Positions 32,938-43,745 of a stretch of 64,000 nucleotides of DNA are shown piece after piece (positions within the stretch are counted from its first letter, which is position 1; each line of letters starts with the position of its first letter). The position numbers and the translations under genes are program-made. This stretch comes from Anthostomella pinea (Eukaryota; Ascomycota; Sordariomycetes; Xylariales; Xylariaceae). The notes beneath the pieces were generated by a model that worked only from the letters and a program-made list of their open reading frames with translations, was not told the DNA's origin and did not search any database. The stretch spans positions 3,596,001-3,660,000 of the forward strand of contig CAUWAG010000010.1 of assembly GCA_963556695.1 (NCBI GenBank). Reading direction: 5' to 3'.

Positions 32938-34508
32938 TGACTGACAACAATGGTATCGGCATCTCTGGGATGAGTTGTATCTGTTGTGTTGGATTGTATT
33001 GTGATGTCTTTGTTATTGTTGCTGGGTGTTGACCCAGCTTGGTTTTTGCCTGTTTCATTAAAGGCCTTGGATCTGGCTCTTTCTCTAGCCAGCCTTATTT
33101 CCTGGTTTTGCTCCCATGTGTGCTTGTGGATGATGCCTTTCACAACCTTGGGACGTGCAGGGCATTCGTCGAAGTTGACAGCATGAGGTCCTTTATAGTT
33201 GACACACTTTGGGATTGGTTTTTTGCACCCCCCCTGGTGTACTGTACTGGCGTAACGTGCACATACTTGCTTTTCACATCGGTAGTTCCTACCATGGTAT
33301 CTGAAGCAGCTCGCACATTGGTGAACCTTGGGGGAGTATTGAATGTGCCTTGAGGTCATTGAGTGAGCAAAAAGCGTGAATGGTTTCTTTGCTGTACGGG
33401 GCAGAGAGATCACCCATGTGGTCTCCAGATCAGAATCAACTGTATTCCTTGAGAGTATGCACCTTAAAGGTCTGTCACCTGTTTGGGCTTTAATTTCATT
33501 ATTAACAGCAATGTCGGAAATGTCGATTATTAATCCTTCCGCACTGATGACCTTTCTTGGGCATCTATTGACCTTATAGTGATGCCAGACCGTGTGAGTC
33601 TCGATCTTTTTTACCTTGAGAATATCAGTGATTTCTTCTTGGAAGGCCAGGAGCTTAGCCTGAGTTGGCTTGTCCCTTGGGTGTAAGGTAAATCCAGAGG
33701 GGCACCAGGTCACTTCTTTAAGTTCTTGAGGGTGGAGCTTAAGTCTTCTGTTTAGTATAGGCTTTATTCCGTAAGGCTCTAGGTGGCTATTATCTATGCG
33801 GACAAAGACCCGGAGATCATCCTGTTTCTTCTTCAGTTGGTTGGCAGTGATGCGGGCGCCAGGCTGTGTTTTCTTTATGGTAGTGTTGACTGTCCGTAGA
33901 TGCTGTCGTTGGCTAGAGGAGACAGCTTAAGCAAAGGTCATAGTGGGCTTTACCATCCCTATCCCCCCAGGGATGGTATTCCTTTTGGGCGGATCTCGGG
34001 TTTCTAGCCACTCATTTAGACATTTAGAGAAGAAAGCACTGAACTCCTTGGCATAAGAGTATAATTCGGTTCCAGCTTTCTCAAGTGTCTTATCAACCGC
34101 TGCAGCACACTCTTGAAACATTGTTATCCTGGCTTCATAAAGGTGTTTGTCTTTAGCCAGTATTCTGGCAACTTGGTCCTGGCACTCTGAGGAGGAGGTT
34201 TTATTCTTTATATTGCGTGTAATGGCTTGGTCTGTTGAGATTTTGTTCAATTGAGGTCGTTTCATTCCAGTGGTGCTGCTGTCATTAATATTTCGGGATT
34301 TTCCTTTCAGAGGGGAAATAACGGTAAAGTCAGTCTCAGAGACTTGTGACGGGCTGCTGCTGATGTCGTCAAGCAGCGCCTGGCGGAGCCTGCTCAGAGT
34401 TGCCAGGCCGTATGTCTTTCTAGGGGCCGGGGATTTGAGCACGCCGCCAGTGGTCGTCTTTGGGACGGCCACGGGCGTGTTTAGGGGCCCGTTGTGGAAG
34501 GGTGCCAT
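32931..34508 (-). pseudogene. LINE1 ORF1: gag-like nucleic-acid-binding protein
   Basis: Frame from ATG 34508 to TAG 32931 (526 codons), closed once by TAA at 33927-33929 (a Gln codon would need one C-to-T). The N-terminal third is Ser/Thr/Lys rich; a coiled region (VARILAKDKHLYEARIT) follows; the centre has the gag-like DLRVFVRIDNS segment; the C-terminus carries tandem CCHC knuckles (HQCASCFRYHGRNYRCEKQV, CARYASTVHQGGC). ORF1 proteins coat the LINE RNA. The stop overlaps the ORF2 start as ATGTTAG. Confidence 0.85.
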
Positions 34509-34641
34509 CCGGCTTGTGAGAAAAATTCTCTTGTGCCTTGGCAGAGATAGTCAGTTACTGAGAGAAATGCCTGCTTTAGTGCAAATATCAAGGTTGCGCC
34601 CTAACAGCGGGGCGCCAAGAAAAATACTTGTTTTTGTTTTG

Positions 34642-34939
34642 TGTCTTGAGCTGGGCATCGGCCTCCAATGTCCCATTGGTGATCCACGAGCCCCGTTGCT
34701 GTAATTCGGCCGTTTGTTTTTACTCCTGTAGGTATGGTCCCCCGCGCATCCACTACATTCGACGAAACCCAGATATGTGTTGACGTGATCAATCGACTCT
34801 CGATCTGGACCACAGGCTGCAAAATGGCGGGAAAGTCAAAAAATTGCGTCAACGTCATATGTGAACCATCCTCAAAGGTCACATTGTAAACATGATTGAA
34901 CATTTCTTGGTTATATCTAACGCACATAAAATACAGCAT
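34642..34939 (-). pseudogene. unidentified ORF cut by LINE1
   Basis: A ~100-codon frame from ATG 34939 runs into the LINE1 5' end. It reads plausibly as protein (NVTFEDGSHMTLTQFFDF, THIWVSSNVVDARG) but I recognise no family. If LINE1 and one GTTTTG copy are removed, the frame continues without a stop into QDTK-LMQLLVCYKSWAKG and ends near 28961. That could be chance (one in three for phase). Confidence 0.35.
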
Positions 34940-35532
34940 AAGATGCCACAGTTATAGTCTTAGTCCCTAGCGGTATCAAAATGGAAAATTGCATCACGTG
35001 AGATGCGCCAGTCGAGACTCACTGAAGCAATGCCCACGCATACGAGAATGCCTAGATACAACCTACCTCCACGCAAGTCCAGCCAAGGCAGCGTTGTGTG
35101 CAGGGGAACACAGCACTACTGGTGAGGTATATCTCCCCGGGGCATTCGCATTTTTGAAGTCGGAAAGATCAAATGGAAACACCGAGAGCAGTTACCATAG
35201 CTTCGCCCCCAAAACCCTTAGATCTGTGGGGACACGATGGGAACCGCTGTTGAAATGCAGTGGCTGTTTACGGACGAGACCTGTTAGCTGGGCAGCTATA
35301 TGTATGTATATAATATACGACCTAGCTTAGCACCCCCTGGCGTTAAAAGTTACAACAACATGGTGAAATAAGAAAGCATCTCTTCGTGATGACTTCAATC
35401 CGTTCAGTTGACTAACTACAACACCTTATTGGAGCAGAAAGGACGGGCAGTGGCTTTTCAATATATGACCTGATGATAGCTAAATCAATGAGCGTGGCTC
35501 AATAGTGTTGCGAGTTGCCTCATCCTAGCCAA
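34940..35532. other. no gene seen
   Basis: Upstream side of the LINE1-split ORF. No domain-bearing frame. Confidence 0.4.
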
Positions 35533-35858
35533 TCACCAAGTGCGAGGCCGACGCGGCAAACTCTCGGGTAATGTGAATATCATCTTCGGGCAGTAAGATG
35601 AGGACATTTCAGAAGCTCTTCGCCCTAAGATCATAGCAGCGGCCTGCTCAGCGAGGGCATACACGGATGCCTGCGTGTGGGCACCCATCGCAATTGAGAT
35701 AACCGAGGCATCCACAACACGCAGACCGACCACGCCCTTGCATGAAGCTCACTGTCAACCACTTTTTCCATCGAGCAGGAACCTATTGGGTGATACGAAC
35801 TGAACGCATCAGCTGCGATGCTTGCGTCTAGGTACTCATCTGTCACATTAGCCGTCAT
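35533..35858 (-). pseudogene. C-terminal fragment of a GMC oxidoreductase
   Basis: Two overlapping frames together give the C-terminal GMC signature: YHPIGSCSMEKVVDSELHAR in one frame and VVGLRVVDASVISIAMGAHT then AEQAAAMILG in the next. A single missing base near 35735 separates them. GMC enzymes are FAD-dependent alcohol/sugar oxidases; the His of YHPIGSCSM is the catalytic-site region. The N-terminal FAD-binding domain (GxGxxG) is absent here, so this is a degraded remnant of ~105 residues and not a working gene. Confidence 0.75.
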
Positions 35859-36899
35859 AGGCTAGACGACCTCGATCAAACTAAATCTCTACAGACCCAG
35901 CCATCGACTTATTGCTGTGTAACAATTACAAGTATCTATATAGACCGAACGACTTGACTATGCCGGTCGCGGAATTAGTACCTTGCCAGCGGATCAAGGA
36001 GAAAGCTAACGAATTGGAGTCTGATGTGTATCAGTAAATTCCTGCTACTGCTGCTGCCGGTAACGAGTAACGTACTCCATCAACGGCTGGTCCTCGAACA
36101 AGATCGCGCTGCACTGGCTTGAAAAGGTGATTTTTATTTATTTATTATCATTAATTGCATGCTAATTAAGCCCGAGATCTACCTACCTAACACTGTCTTT
36201 AAAGATGAAGATGAATTTCGCCTATTGGTGCTCGACGGCCATGGCAGCTACTGCTCGCATGAATTCATGTATCTGTGCTATTGTGTACCAATTGTTCAGA
36301 AAACTTCGGCATCGCGGCGAGGATAAGATAACAGGACTCCCGGTCGCCGAGAGGGCGAGATTCAGGCAAGTCGTCAGCCTGTGTGAGAGCAGGAGTTACT
36401 GTTCATAATCCAGTTTCTGCTCACGATCCAGTTCCTAATAGCGCCTCTATCCACTCTGCCCCCAAGCCAAATTCGGATCTGGAGTTTCGAGCCAGACGTG
36501 GATTTCCTGATCACCGCAAACAGACGTTATCCATAGAGGTCTCTCCGGACACTCAACCTGGTAGGCAACAGCACAAGGATACTTTGGAGATGGGCTATTG
36601 GCATGTGGTATTGGTGACCTGGGAGGCATTGACTCCACCTGGGTTATAGAGGGAAAACGTGCAATACGAATAATGTCTGAAGTGGAGGTGAGATCAGTCC
36701 AAGTCGGAGAGAGCACCGTCTAATCCGAAAGCCGTTTTCGGTATCCCTGAGTCATAACTAAACACTAAAAGATAAGCGATAAACGGACCTGGATCAGAAT
36801 ATTACCATGTTACTTCTGGTCCTCTTTGTATAGTAACTTGAAGACTGAGCTGTTCGTTGAACGTTTCGATTTAATATTTCCCTACTATATTCTCGAATC
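35859..36899. other. no gene; one copy of a dispersed repeat
   Basis: Holds the copy at ~36355-36485 of a sequence repeated at ~40270-40412. Otherwise nothing recognisable. Confidence 0.45.
36355..36485 (+). repeat. dispersed repeat, copy 1
   Basis: Shares with 40270-40412 the blocks TGTGTGAGAGCAG, TTTCTGCT.A.GATCCAGT and AGCGCCTCTATCCACTC in the same order and orientation. Confidence 0.7.
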
Positions 36900-37917
36900 A
36901 TGGGCGACAAAGATAACACCAAAACTGGAGCCACCCTGGGCGAGCGTTTCTCCGACCTCTGTCCCGAGATCCGCGACGAAATATTTGCTTGGCTACTGGT
37001 TCGTCCGATGAAGTGGGACGCATCTCACACTCCTTCCTGTCCGGCATATACATGCTATCGACCTCGACTGGATACCAGACAACATGCATGTGCGGCCTTC
37101 CTCTATGATGCACGTAGATGGCGCCGCCGAACCCAGCCAATCTTCGTGGATCCATGGCGCAGCGCCTGGGCACCAGAGCAGCTGAATTCCTTCTTATGTA
37201 CAACAGTGAGTCCTCCCGAAGCTGCATTGTACTCAATACACTCAATAATTATATCAAGATTTGGATTTTACGCGAAAAAAATAGCTGACGTCTTTATCAC
37301 AGTGTTACGATCGAGAGTTTCGTCCGCGCCCTTTCCCAATACCCCACAGCCTACCATGCCTCTGCGCCCGTCGACAGAACCTGCAGGTGCTGCTTCTCTG
37401 CCGTCAGTGGTACGCGGAAGCTGGTCGAGTATTCTATACACGCAAAATCTTCGCCTTCGGGTACACGCAAGAATGCGTAGGCTTTTTAAGGACACTTTCT
37501 CCACGAGGGCAGCCTTTCATCAGCAAAATCAGCTTGCTTGCTCTATCGCCCTACGGGATACGTCGAAACCCAACCGACCGTGGCATCACAAGGGTAGAGA
37601 TTGATATTGATGGGGAAACAGGGTTGAGGAGGGCATGGGAGTTGCTGTGTAATCTCCCAGCTCTCAGTGAATTAGAGTTGGATGTGGTTTTTCTGGGGAG
37701 GGCAGAATGCCTCGCTGTCATCGCGAGCTCCGTTCTGAGAAACCTGAGAAAACTCACATTCACACAATTACGAGAAAATGGGGAAGGGTCAAGGAAGTTT
37801 ATTTGGCCTATGTGTGCAATGCGTTCAAATGTGGAAGCTGACGAAGTATCAAGTCGGATGGCCAGGCACATGAAAGGCATCGAACAGCTACATCCCCCAT
37901 CGTATTGGATCGTGTAG
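36900..37917 (+). CDS. F-box/2EXR-like protein, 2 exons
   Basis: Exons 36900-37205 and 37303-37917 join in phase (921 nt, 306 aa); the 97-bp intron has a TAGCTGAC branch site. Residues ~15-35 (GERFSDLCPEIRDEIFAWLL) form an F-box/2EXR-like N-terminal helix pair. The middle carries LQVLLLCRQWYAEAGRVFYT, the usual second block of such fungal proteins (calls 'family of unknown function' in many genomes), followed by a leucine-rich stretch (LLCNLPALSELELDVVFL, SVLRNLRKLTF). No signal peptide or transmembrane segment. It is the only apparently intact host gene in the repeat-rich half and is followed within 80 bp by a polyketide synthase fragment. The biochemical role is unknown. Confidence 0.75.
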
Positions 37918-37994
37918 CTTAAAATCAACGCGAGTTACCAACACGATCTCGTAATAGGGCCGAAACTCGGGGGTTGACGTAGTTGAGATAAAGC

Positions 37995-38561
37995 ATGCAA
38001 CATATCCACACGGCCTGTTCATCATCCCTCTGTCGTCTCCACCTTGCCTGTACAGCGCTGGAGAAATATAAGTGTGACGCCGCCATCGTTTCCGGCGCCA
38101 ACCTCGTCCAATCAGCCGAGCAGCACATCGCCACTATGAAGGCCGGTGTTCTCTCTGGGACATCCACTTGTCACACATTTGACAGTGCGGCAGATCGGTA
38201 CGGTCGCGCCGACGGGATCGGGGCACTATACGTGAAAAGACTGTCTGATGCCATTGCAGACGGCGACCCTGGAGGTAACGTTGAACGGAGGCGCAACGCT
38301 GAACTCATTGTACAGCTCGAAGGTTTGGAACTAATGGGCGCTGGAGTCCAATTACTCACGAGAGTAGTAGCTGCCAGCGGATGCGACGTACAAGAGAGCC
38401 TCCAAGAACAGACTGGTCTAGAGCTTGTTCTGTTCCGAACAATCCACCCAGACGACCTGACCAGCAGGGATATGGTCCTTCGCAAATCCAGGGCATGGGC
38501 CAATGCTGCGACCTTGACCCGCAACTCGGCAATTTGGAAAGCTCATGATGGAGAAGTATGA
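37995..38561 (+). pseudogene. polyketide synthase ketosynthase fragment
   Basis: A 188-codon open frame whose first ~95 residues match the KS domain around the active-site Cys: HTACSSSLCRLHLACTALE, CDAAIVSGANLVQSAEQHI, MKAGVLSGTSTCHTFDSAAD and RYGRADGIGALYVKRLSDAI. The similarity stops abruptly after GDPGG; the remaining residues do not continue as KS and look like another segment joined in frame. The KS N-terminal half and both catalytic His residues are missing, so it cannot condense acyl units. No other PKS domain is present in the window. It is probably a duplicated or transposed scrap of a fungal reducing-type PKS gene. Confidence 0.75.
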
Positions 38562-38656
38562 GTGGTAATGGATTGGTGTGAAAGATTGGACCATCTTCGG
38601 AGTTTGCCTCCAGAATAATTCGTGTGTGTTCATGTAGTGATACAACCCCACCACCA

Positions 38657-39292
38657 TGTGACGAGCCGTCTAACCTATAAGGCTAAAGGGTTCTATAGGG
38701 TTTATGTTCTGAGGTAAGTCAACACAAAAGACGATAGAGGCTTCTGTCAACTAGAAGACACTCAGACGCTGGGGCTTGGTCTGAACCGGGGTTCACTGAA
38801 TAGTCGAGTCGTCAGGAGATTTCTCCCCGCTTAGGGTTGGCTAAGATGCTTAGATTGATCACTGAGGTAGAGACTGACTATCTGTTCTAGCTAGGAAATG
38901 TCCATCCTTATATTTCCAATCTCTCCCTCACTGATGAGGTGAATATCTGGGGTAGCTGGCTATCCCAGCTATCCTCTGGTCACGTGACCCGTAGCGCAGT
39001 ATCCTTCTTCCGTGTGCTGTGGTACTGTTCATTTTCTGCCAATGAATCCTGGCCTGCTGCGGGTCTCCTCCCCTGTATGTCCTGTTGGTTCGTAACAGCA
39101 CACCAGCGCAATTTACAGCGACCTACATCACACCCTGGCCAGCACTAGATAGGGGCTCATCCAGGTGGCTCTGCCTCCCACCTATATCTAGCTCTCTTTC
39201 TTTCCTTTCTTCATCTTCGATGTTTTCGTCTATAGAGTCGGTTACCCCTTGTCGTCTGCTTTGTCTTGTCGTAGGTGCCACTCGCCGTGACA
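38657..39292. mobile_element. candidate solo LTR related to 26990-27205
   Basis: Begins TGTGACGAGCC and ends CTCGCCGTGACA, matching both ends of the solo LTR at 26990-27205, with a similar CT-rich tract before the 3' end. No matching 5-bp duplication flanks it. An alternative end at 39100 (TG...CA) would give CACCA duplications at 38652-38656 and 39101-39105. The exact extent is uncertain. Confidence 0.4.
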
Positions 39293-40269
39293 TAGGCAAC
39301 AAGAATGACTACGTTTTAAAACCGGCCTTTTATTATAGTTCACTCGTCTATTTAAGATGTAACTGGTTTAATATATTGGATCATAATATTATTATATATA
39401 CTTTATTTTTATTCTGTACAACAAAGCTTATATATAAATATATTGAGATAATAAAGAAAATTAATAATAGCTTCGACTCGAGTTTATTGATAAAAAAATA
39501 GTCTTTATTTTATTTATAATTTCATACTTTAACTAGTAACAAAGTTCTAAGTTTCAGTTATAATTATACCCAATAAATGATACTAACTTCATTCCTAAAA
39601 TCTAAGCGAGTTATTGTATTAGATACTGAGTGAAGAGTTCATCCCTTTATAGTATCGTTCGAAAAGAAGTTATGCACTTACAATTTTATAAACCCTCGGT
39701 AAAAACGTCTGTGCCTATCAGCCAAGCATTACCCTCATGGTGGTCTGATCTTCGCTCGGTTTATACTTCTGTTTTCAGGTTTCGTTGGGTGAGAGACGAT
39801 CACCGAGAAGATCACGGCGCCACCAGATGAGTTGCATGTCGATAGCGCTCTCGTCAGTGGCAACGCAGGGCTAACTCTTTCACAAGGCATGTTTCAGGTT
39901 AGACATATTCTCAACAATGGTTCGCTGCCAACTCTATTTTGGAGGCATCGATGACGTGCCATCGGACGAGGCATCATGGCCGGTTTGGAACCTGTGAGGG
40001 CGCCTTCAGGATGACTCATAGAGATTCAAGAAGCCCGCAGAGACTGGCGACCTATGGATGGAGGCGGCTGAGAAAGATCGGCCATGGGTGGCTATGAATC
40101 TAATAGTCCAAGTAGGAACACGACTGCATCTTTCAGCTTTCACACATGCCGCTGCTTCTCCACACCTGGGGTTCTTCTGTCCTGCCCAACAATATCCACA
40201 AGCTAGTGCTAAAGCAAATCACCAGTACTGCCTCGGCGGCCGACACGACCAGGCTAGACGATCAGCTAT

Positions 40270-40412
40270 ACGGCTAAAGTCCAGGTCAAGAGACGTCGCC
40301 CTGTGTGAGAGCAGAAGTTCCTGCCAATAATCCCGTTTCTGCTAATGATCCAGTCTCGAGAAGCGCCTCTATCCACTCCGTCCACTCAGCCAAAAAGCTA
40401 AACCTGGATCTC
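40270..40412 (+). repeat. dispersed repeat, copy 2
   Basis: Second copy of the sequence at ~36355-36485, same orientation, roughly 75-80 percent alike by eye. Confidence 0.7.
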
Positions 40413-40649
40413 ATTCCCAGCGGACCACAAAGGAAATGGGGAGGGCGAACTGTTGGCGCTGTTACTGCTAGCCATGTGCGCGCTGCTCGGCTCCGAGTTC
40501 TCTGGTTTCAGATGGCAGGACGGAGAATGGGCTTAGCGTCCTAGTGTTTCCTTCCTTCTGGCATGTACGTGAATGAGTGGTCACGGGTGGCTCATAGCCA
40601 GCCTCAATTAATCCCATGCATGTGTATCACACCACATCACTACCTCTGG

Positions 40650-40712
40650 CCCCCGATAGATAGCTGTCTTTGAAGGACCAGATGGATGACCATGAAGTCA
40701 TGCCACCGCAAC
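40650..40712 (+). mobile_element. 63-bp fragment of the LINE1-family 3' UTR
   Basis: Matches 15226-15290 from CCCCGATAGATAGCTGT onward (the ORF2 stop and start of the 3' UTR). It lacks the tail and stops ~15 bp before the Sir2-like similarity begins. Confidence 0.7.
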
Positions 40713-40726
40713 CAAAGAGGCTGAAC

Positions 40727-41265
40727 CTACGCCCTTTCACTTGCTATTTACAGTCGGTAGCAAGAGAAGGAAGACTTTTACGGCTATATACGCAAAATAT
40801 CGATGGCTTAGACACACGGCTTGAGGAGCTCAGCACCAGTGTCCCCTTGACAGCCACCAACGACGCATGGCCATTGACCATTCAGCTACATGGCAGTGTG
40901 GAGTTCATGCAGTGCGAGTGGTCTCACTGTTCCCATGGGCCCATGGTGAAGACAATCTTCCAAACTGCACAGGTGATTGTGCACAGGATCGCCGTCGACA
41001 CGACATGCGGATACAACTACGGTCCGCCGTCCCTGGTCGCCTACGACCAAGAATATCACTATACAACGAAGAGCCATATGACTCTCAAGCGATTAGCCAA
41101 GTCATCGACCATGACACGAATATCTTATCACCCGGTCCTGTGATCGTCGTTGGTACGACACTAAAAGTCCCTGGCGCTTGTCAACTTGTCCGCAATCTCG
41201 CCAAGAAGGCCAAGGCAAACGGTTCACCCGTGATCTGGATCGCGCCCGATCGTCCGTCGAGTTAG
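40727..41265 (+). pseudogene. Sir2-like NAD-dependent deacetylase fragment, frameshifted
   Basis: In one frame: REGRLLRLYTQNIDGLD, the NAD-binding core of sirtuins, then TIQLHGSVEFMQCEWSHC with the catalytic His (QLHG) and the first zinc-ligand position(s). The next frame continues LRPRISLYNEEPYDSQAI, then GPVIVVGTTLKVPGACQLVR, the sirtuin GTSL block, to a TAG at 41263-41265. The frame change falls near 40930-40990. The Rossmann-fold N-terminus (GAGIS) is absent and the zinc Cys pairs are incomplete, so activity is not expected. The arrangement is closest to fungal HST3/HST4-like sirtuins by motif wording. The fragment begins directly after a LINE 3' UTR scrap. Confidence 0.75.
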
Positions 41266-42463
41266 TCGTGGCATGAAGGAGGAAACGCGAGAAAACGCCG
41301 GGTTTGGGGCGGGGTGTTCGGTTTTTTCGCCGACATTGTGGCGAGACGAGTCACCCGCGCACGCTACTTTGGCGGTACATGGGCGGGCGGCATCTTGGAA
41401 ATTGCGAATGCTGTATTGGATAGACGGGGTCGAAGAAGTTTCCGGAAATCCTTTCAAGTTTCGCTTTTCTGGGGCCTTCAAGACCAGAGCTACCGCTAAT
41501 GGTCGGGAACAGATAGCTGATGTAGCCAAAAATGCCTGTTGGTTACATGGCCCCAAGCTCAACTTTGTGTCATATACAAATACGTCACAACACAGAGATC
41601 CAAATGTACACGAGGCCACTTCACTCCTATTCTTGGGAAACTGCGGAGTCCGCCTATTTTCCTCCATCTCGCGTAAAAAAAACCGAAAGATCCATCTTTG
41701 GCCACGGGTCTTTATTGAATAAACTCCCGCAGTAGATGATACATGTCTGTTCCGGGCGCCTCCGAGGGCGGGTTTAGCCATGCTTCGAGATCCAATTTTA
41801 AAAAACGCTGAAGACTGGTTCCGCATTTACACGCAGGGTAAGATTGATTTCGTTCGTACATAAATCTCACCTTGCCTGCACACTGCCTGTGCTTGGTCCA
41901 AAGGTGTGGGAGTCGAGCTTTGTTGTGGAGATCGCCCAGCTACAGTGAGTGACCATGCAGTCCAACGTTCCCGAACGCGGGTAGGCCACGAAATATGCAG
42001 GCGAGACAATATTCTCCTGGGAAACCCTTCTTCTGATGTATCTAACCTGCTGACAAGATCACGTCACATCACGACATGCTCCCCTCTTAACTAGCCTTGC
42101 GCCTTTGCACACCACTGTAAACGCTGGCCACAAGCGCTCTTGTTACTCCAACTGAATATTGCCGCAAATGGTCAAACAAGCTCTCTATCACAATTATCTG
42201 CCCAGCTGCTAGCATGTGGACGCTTGCTCATCTACACGAACCCGCATCCGCCCTAGCTGGACAAACCCAGTGCCAGAGGCTCGAATTGCACAATCAATGC
42301 CGGAGAATCAATAATCGACAGTCCCATTGGCTGTCCTGAGGCGACATTCCTCCGACTCCGGTAAGACATGATGCAAAGCCCCTATACTATATCTCTGATC
42401 CACGCCTGTCTACTCCCGGCCTCAACCGATGATTGCTGATAGGGTTGTCCTTCTGGCGATGAG
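41266..42463. other. no confident gene
   Basis: Overlapping frames on both strands (41273-41722 +, 41224-41826 -) show no domain. Nothing else recognised. Confidence 0.4.
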
Positions 42464-43365
42464 TTACTGCCCTCGAGCTGGGGCCACTGAAATAGAGAGC
42501 GGCGAAACAGTTTGCGCCCGAGGCGATAGGGCCCTGGACGATTCAGGGGAGGACAGAGTGCAGGTATCCGTTGCTGTTGCCGTCGGTAACGACGCCATGA
42601 GCTCAACAGCATCGATACGGGACTTGGTGCCGGCTTGGGTATTCTCCAACTCGGACTTTTTGACGTATACTCCAGATAGCCCGGGTACCCCGGATGTTCC
42701 CACAAGTTCTGGCTTCTGTACGTAGATGCCGGCTCCGCAGTGGTTTTTGGGAGTCCCGTCGAGCTCGGAGCGGGCTGCCGAGGAGTCCAACTCTGCCTTG
42801 GTTACGTAAACTGGACGTCCCGTATAGCCCGCGAGCTCTGCTTTGTCATGATAGTCGCGAGAGTTTGCAGGCACGTCGCCTTGTGCTGTTTTGACCTGTC
42901 GCTTTCTGCGGTACCGCCTCAACAAGAAGAAGCCCAGGCAGAGAAGCAGTGCAACGCCAAGGGAACCGCCCACAGCGACACCGATCTGCACATTTCTCGA
43001 TGCGGTTGGTACAGTGCGATGGTCGACCCCGTTCGTGGATGCCGTCAATGTCGTTTCGAATGTGCTTGTACTTTTCGAACCTGAACTTGTGCTTAATTGG
43101 GATACGGCTGCTAGCTTATTACCTCCAAGGAATATCGGTTGCATGAAGACACTCAACGTTGGAGGTGTTGAGTTCCAGAAGAGGGAGTATTGTGAAACAA
43201 CCCCTTGAGGCATTGTAGATGTTACGGCCGGTTTTACTCCCGGACCAAAAGTTTTCGTGTATAAGTCCAGTGAACCCTTATCGGAATTTGTGACTATCAC
43301 CGTCCCTGCTGTCAAAGACGTCTGACAGACAGGAGAAGGGACGTTCAGGTTCGCGAAAGGCAGGT
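42464..43365 (-). pseudogene. 3' part of a single-TM surface protein gene, separated from its 5' part by LINE2
   Basis: Downstream half of the gene that starts at 49839. After the target-site copy (43365-43352) the frame reads NLNVPSPVCQTSLTAGTVIV, a Ser/Thr-rich ectodomain (AVSQLSTSSGSKSTSTFETT), one transmembrane helix (NVQIGVAVGGSLGVALLLCL) and a basic stop-transfer (RRYRRKR), then a ~160-residue cytoplasmic tail containing three spaced YV.K.EL repeats (VYVTKAEL, IYVQKPEL, VYVKKSEL). Stop at 42464. With the 5' part it makes 394 codons in one frame. The plan resembles fungal Mid2/WSC-like surface proteins but no WSC domain is visible. Confidence 0.7.
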
Positions 43366-43745
43366 TTAGTTCAGTTTAGTTTATTTAACGCCGTAGGGGC
43401 TCTAGGCTCCAGATCCTTGTGGATGTTTGGCGTGCAGGTGACTATCTCAGGGGCTAATATACAAGCCTTACTGTACGGGAAGCAGGGCATGACTCCCTAT
43501 TTCCCACAATAACCTGCAAATCCAATCTCGAGGGCACACATGTTATTCCGTCAGTTTCCGTTGGCCCCGCCATTTGGGCTCGTGCTCTGTGATATCTGGT
43601 TTGTAGTCAGTAGTCCGAATAGCGTCGAGGAGCTCCTCTCGCTTTGACAGTTAGTGCCTTGCTTTTAAAAGGCTATAAGCTAGAAGAAAATAAAAATATA
43701 AGGAAAGATAAGAAAAGTAGTAAAGAGATGTGGTAACGGACACAG

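Larger units (their letters stand above)
29052..34635 (-). mobile_element. Tad1-like LINE (LINE1), ~5.6 kb, near full length
   Basis: Non-LTR retrotransposon with gag-like ORF1 and an ORF2 carrying AP-endonuclease, reverse transcriptase, RNase H and a terminal CCHC finger, in that order: the Tad1 clade layout. The 3' UTR (29052-29253) ends in repeated ATCA tetranucleotides. A 6-bp GTTTTG at 29046-29051 and 34636-34641 may be the target-site duplication but is short and low complexity, so both ends are approximate. Its 3' sequence recurs at 15149-15432, 40650-40712 and in the SINE at 3639-4196. Confidence 0.88.
38562..40649. other. no gene; LTR relic and AT-rich block
   Basis: Contains a candidate solo LTR (38657-39292), an AT-rich stretch ~39310-39660 and one copy of the dispersed repeat. 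No gene recognised. Confidence 0.45.

Noticed and set aside
41224..41826. 200-codon minus-strand and 149-codon plus-strand ORFs
   Set aside because: They overlap each other, carry no recognised domain and lie among fragments.
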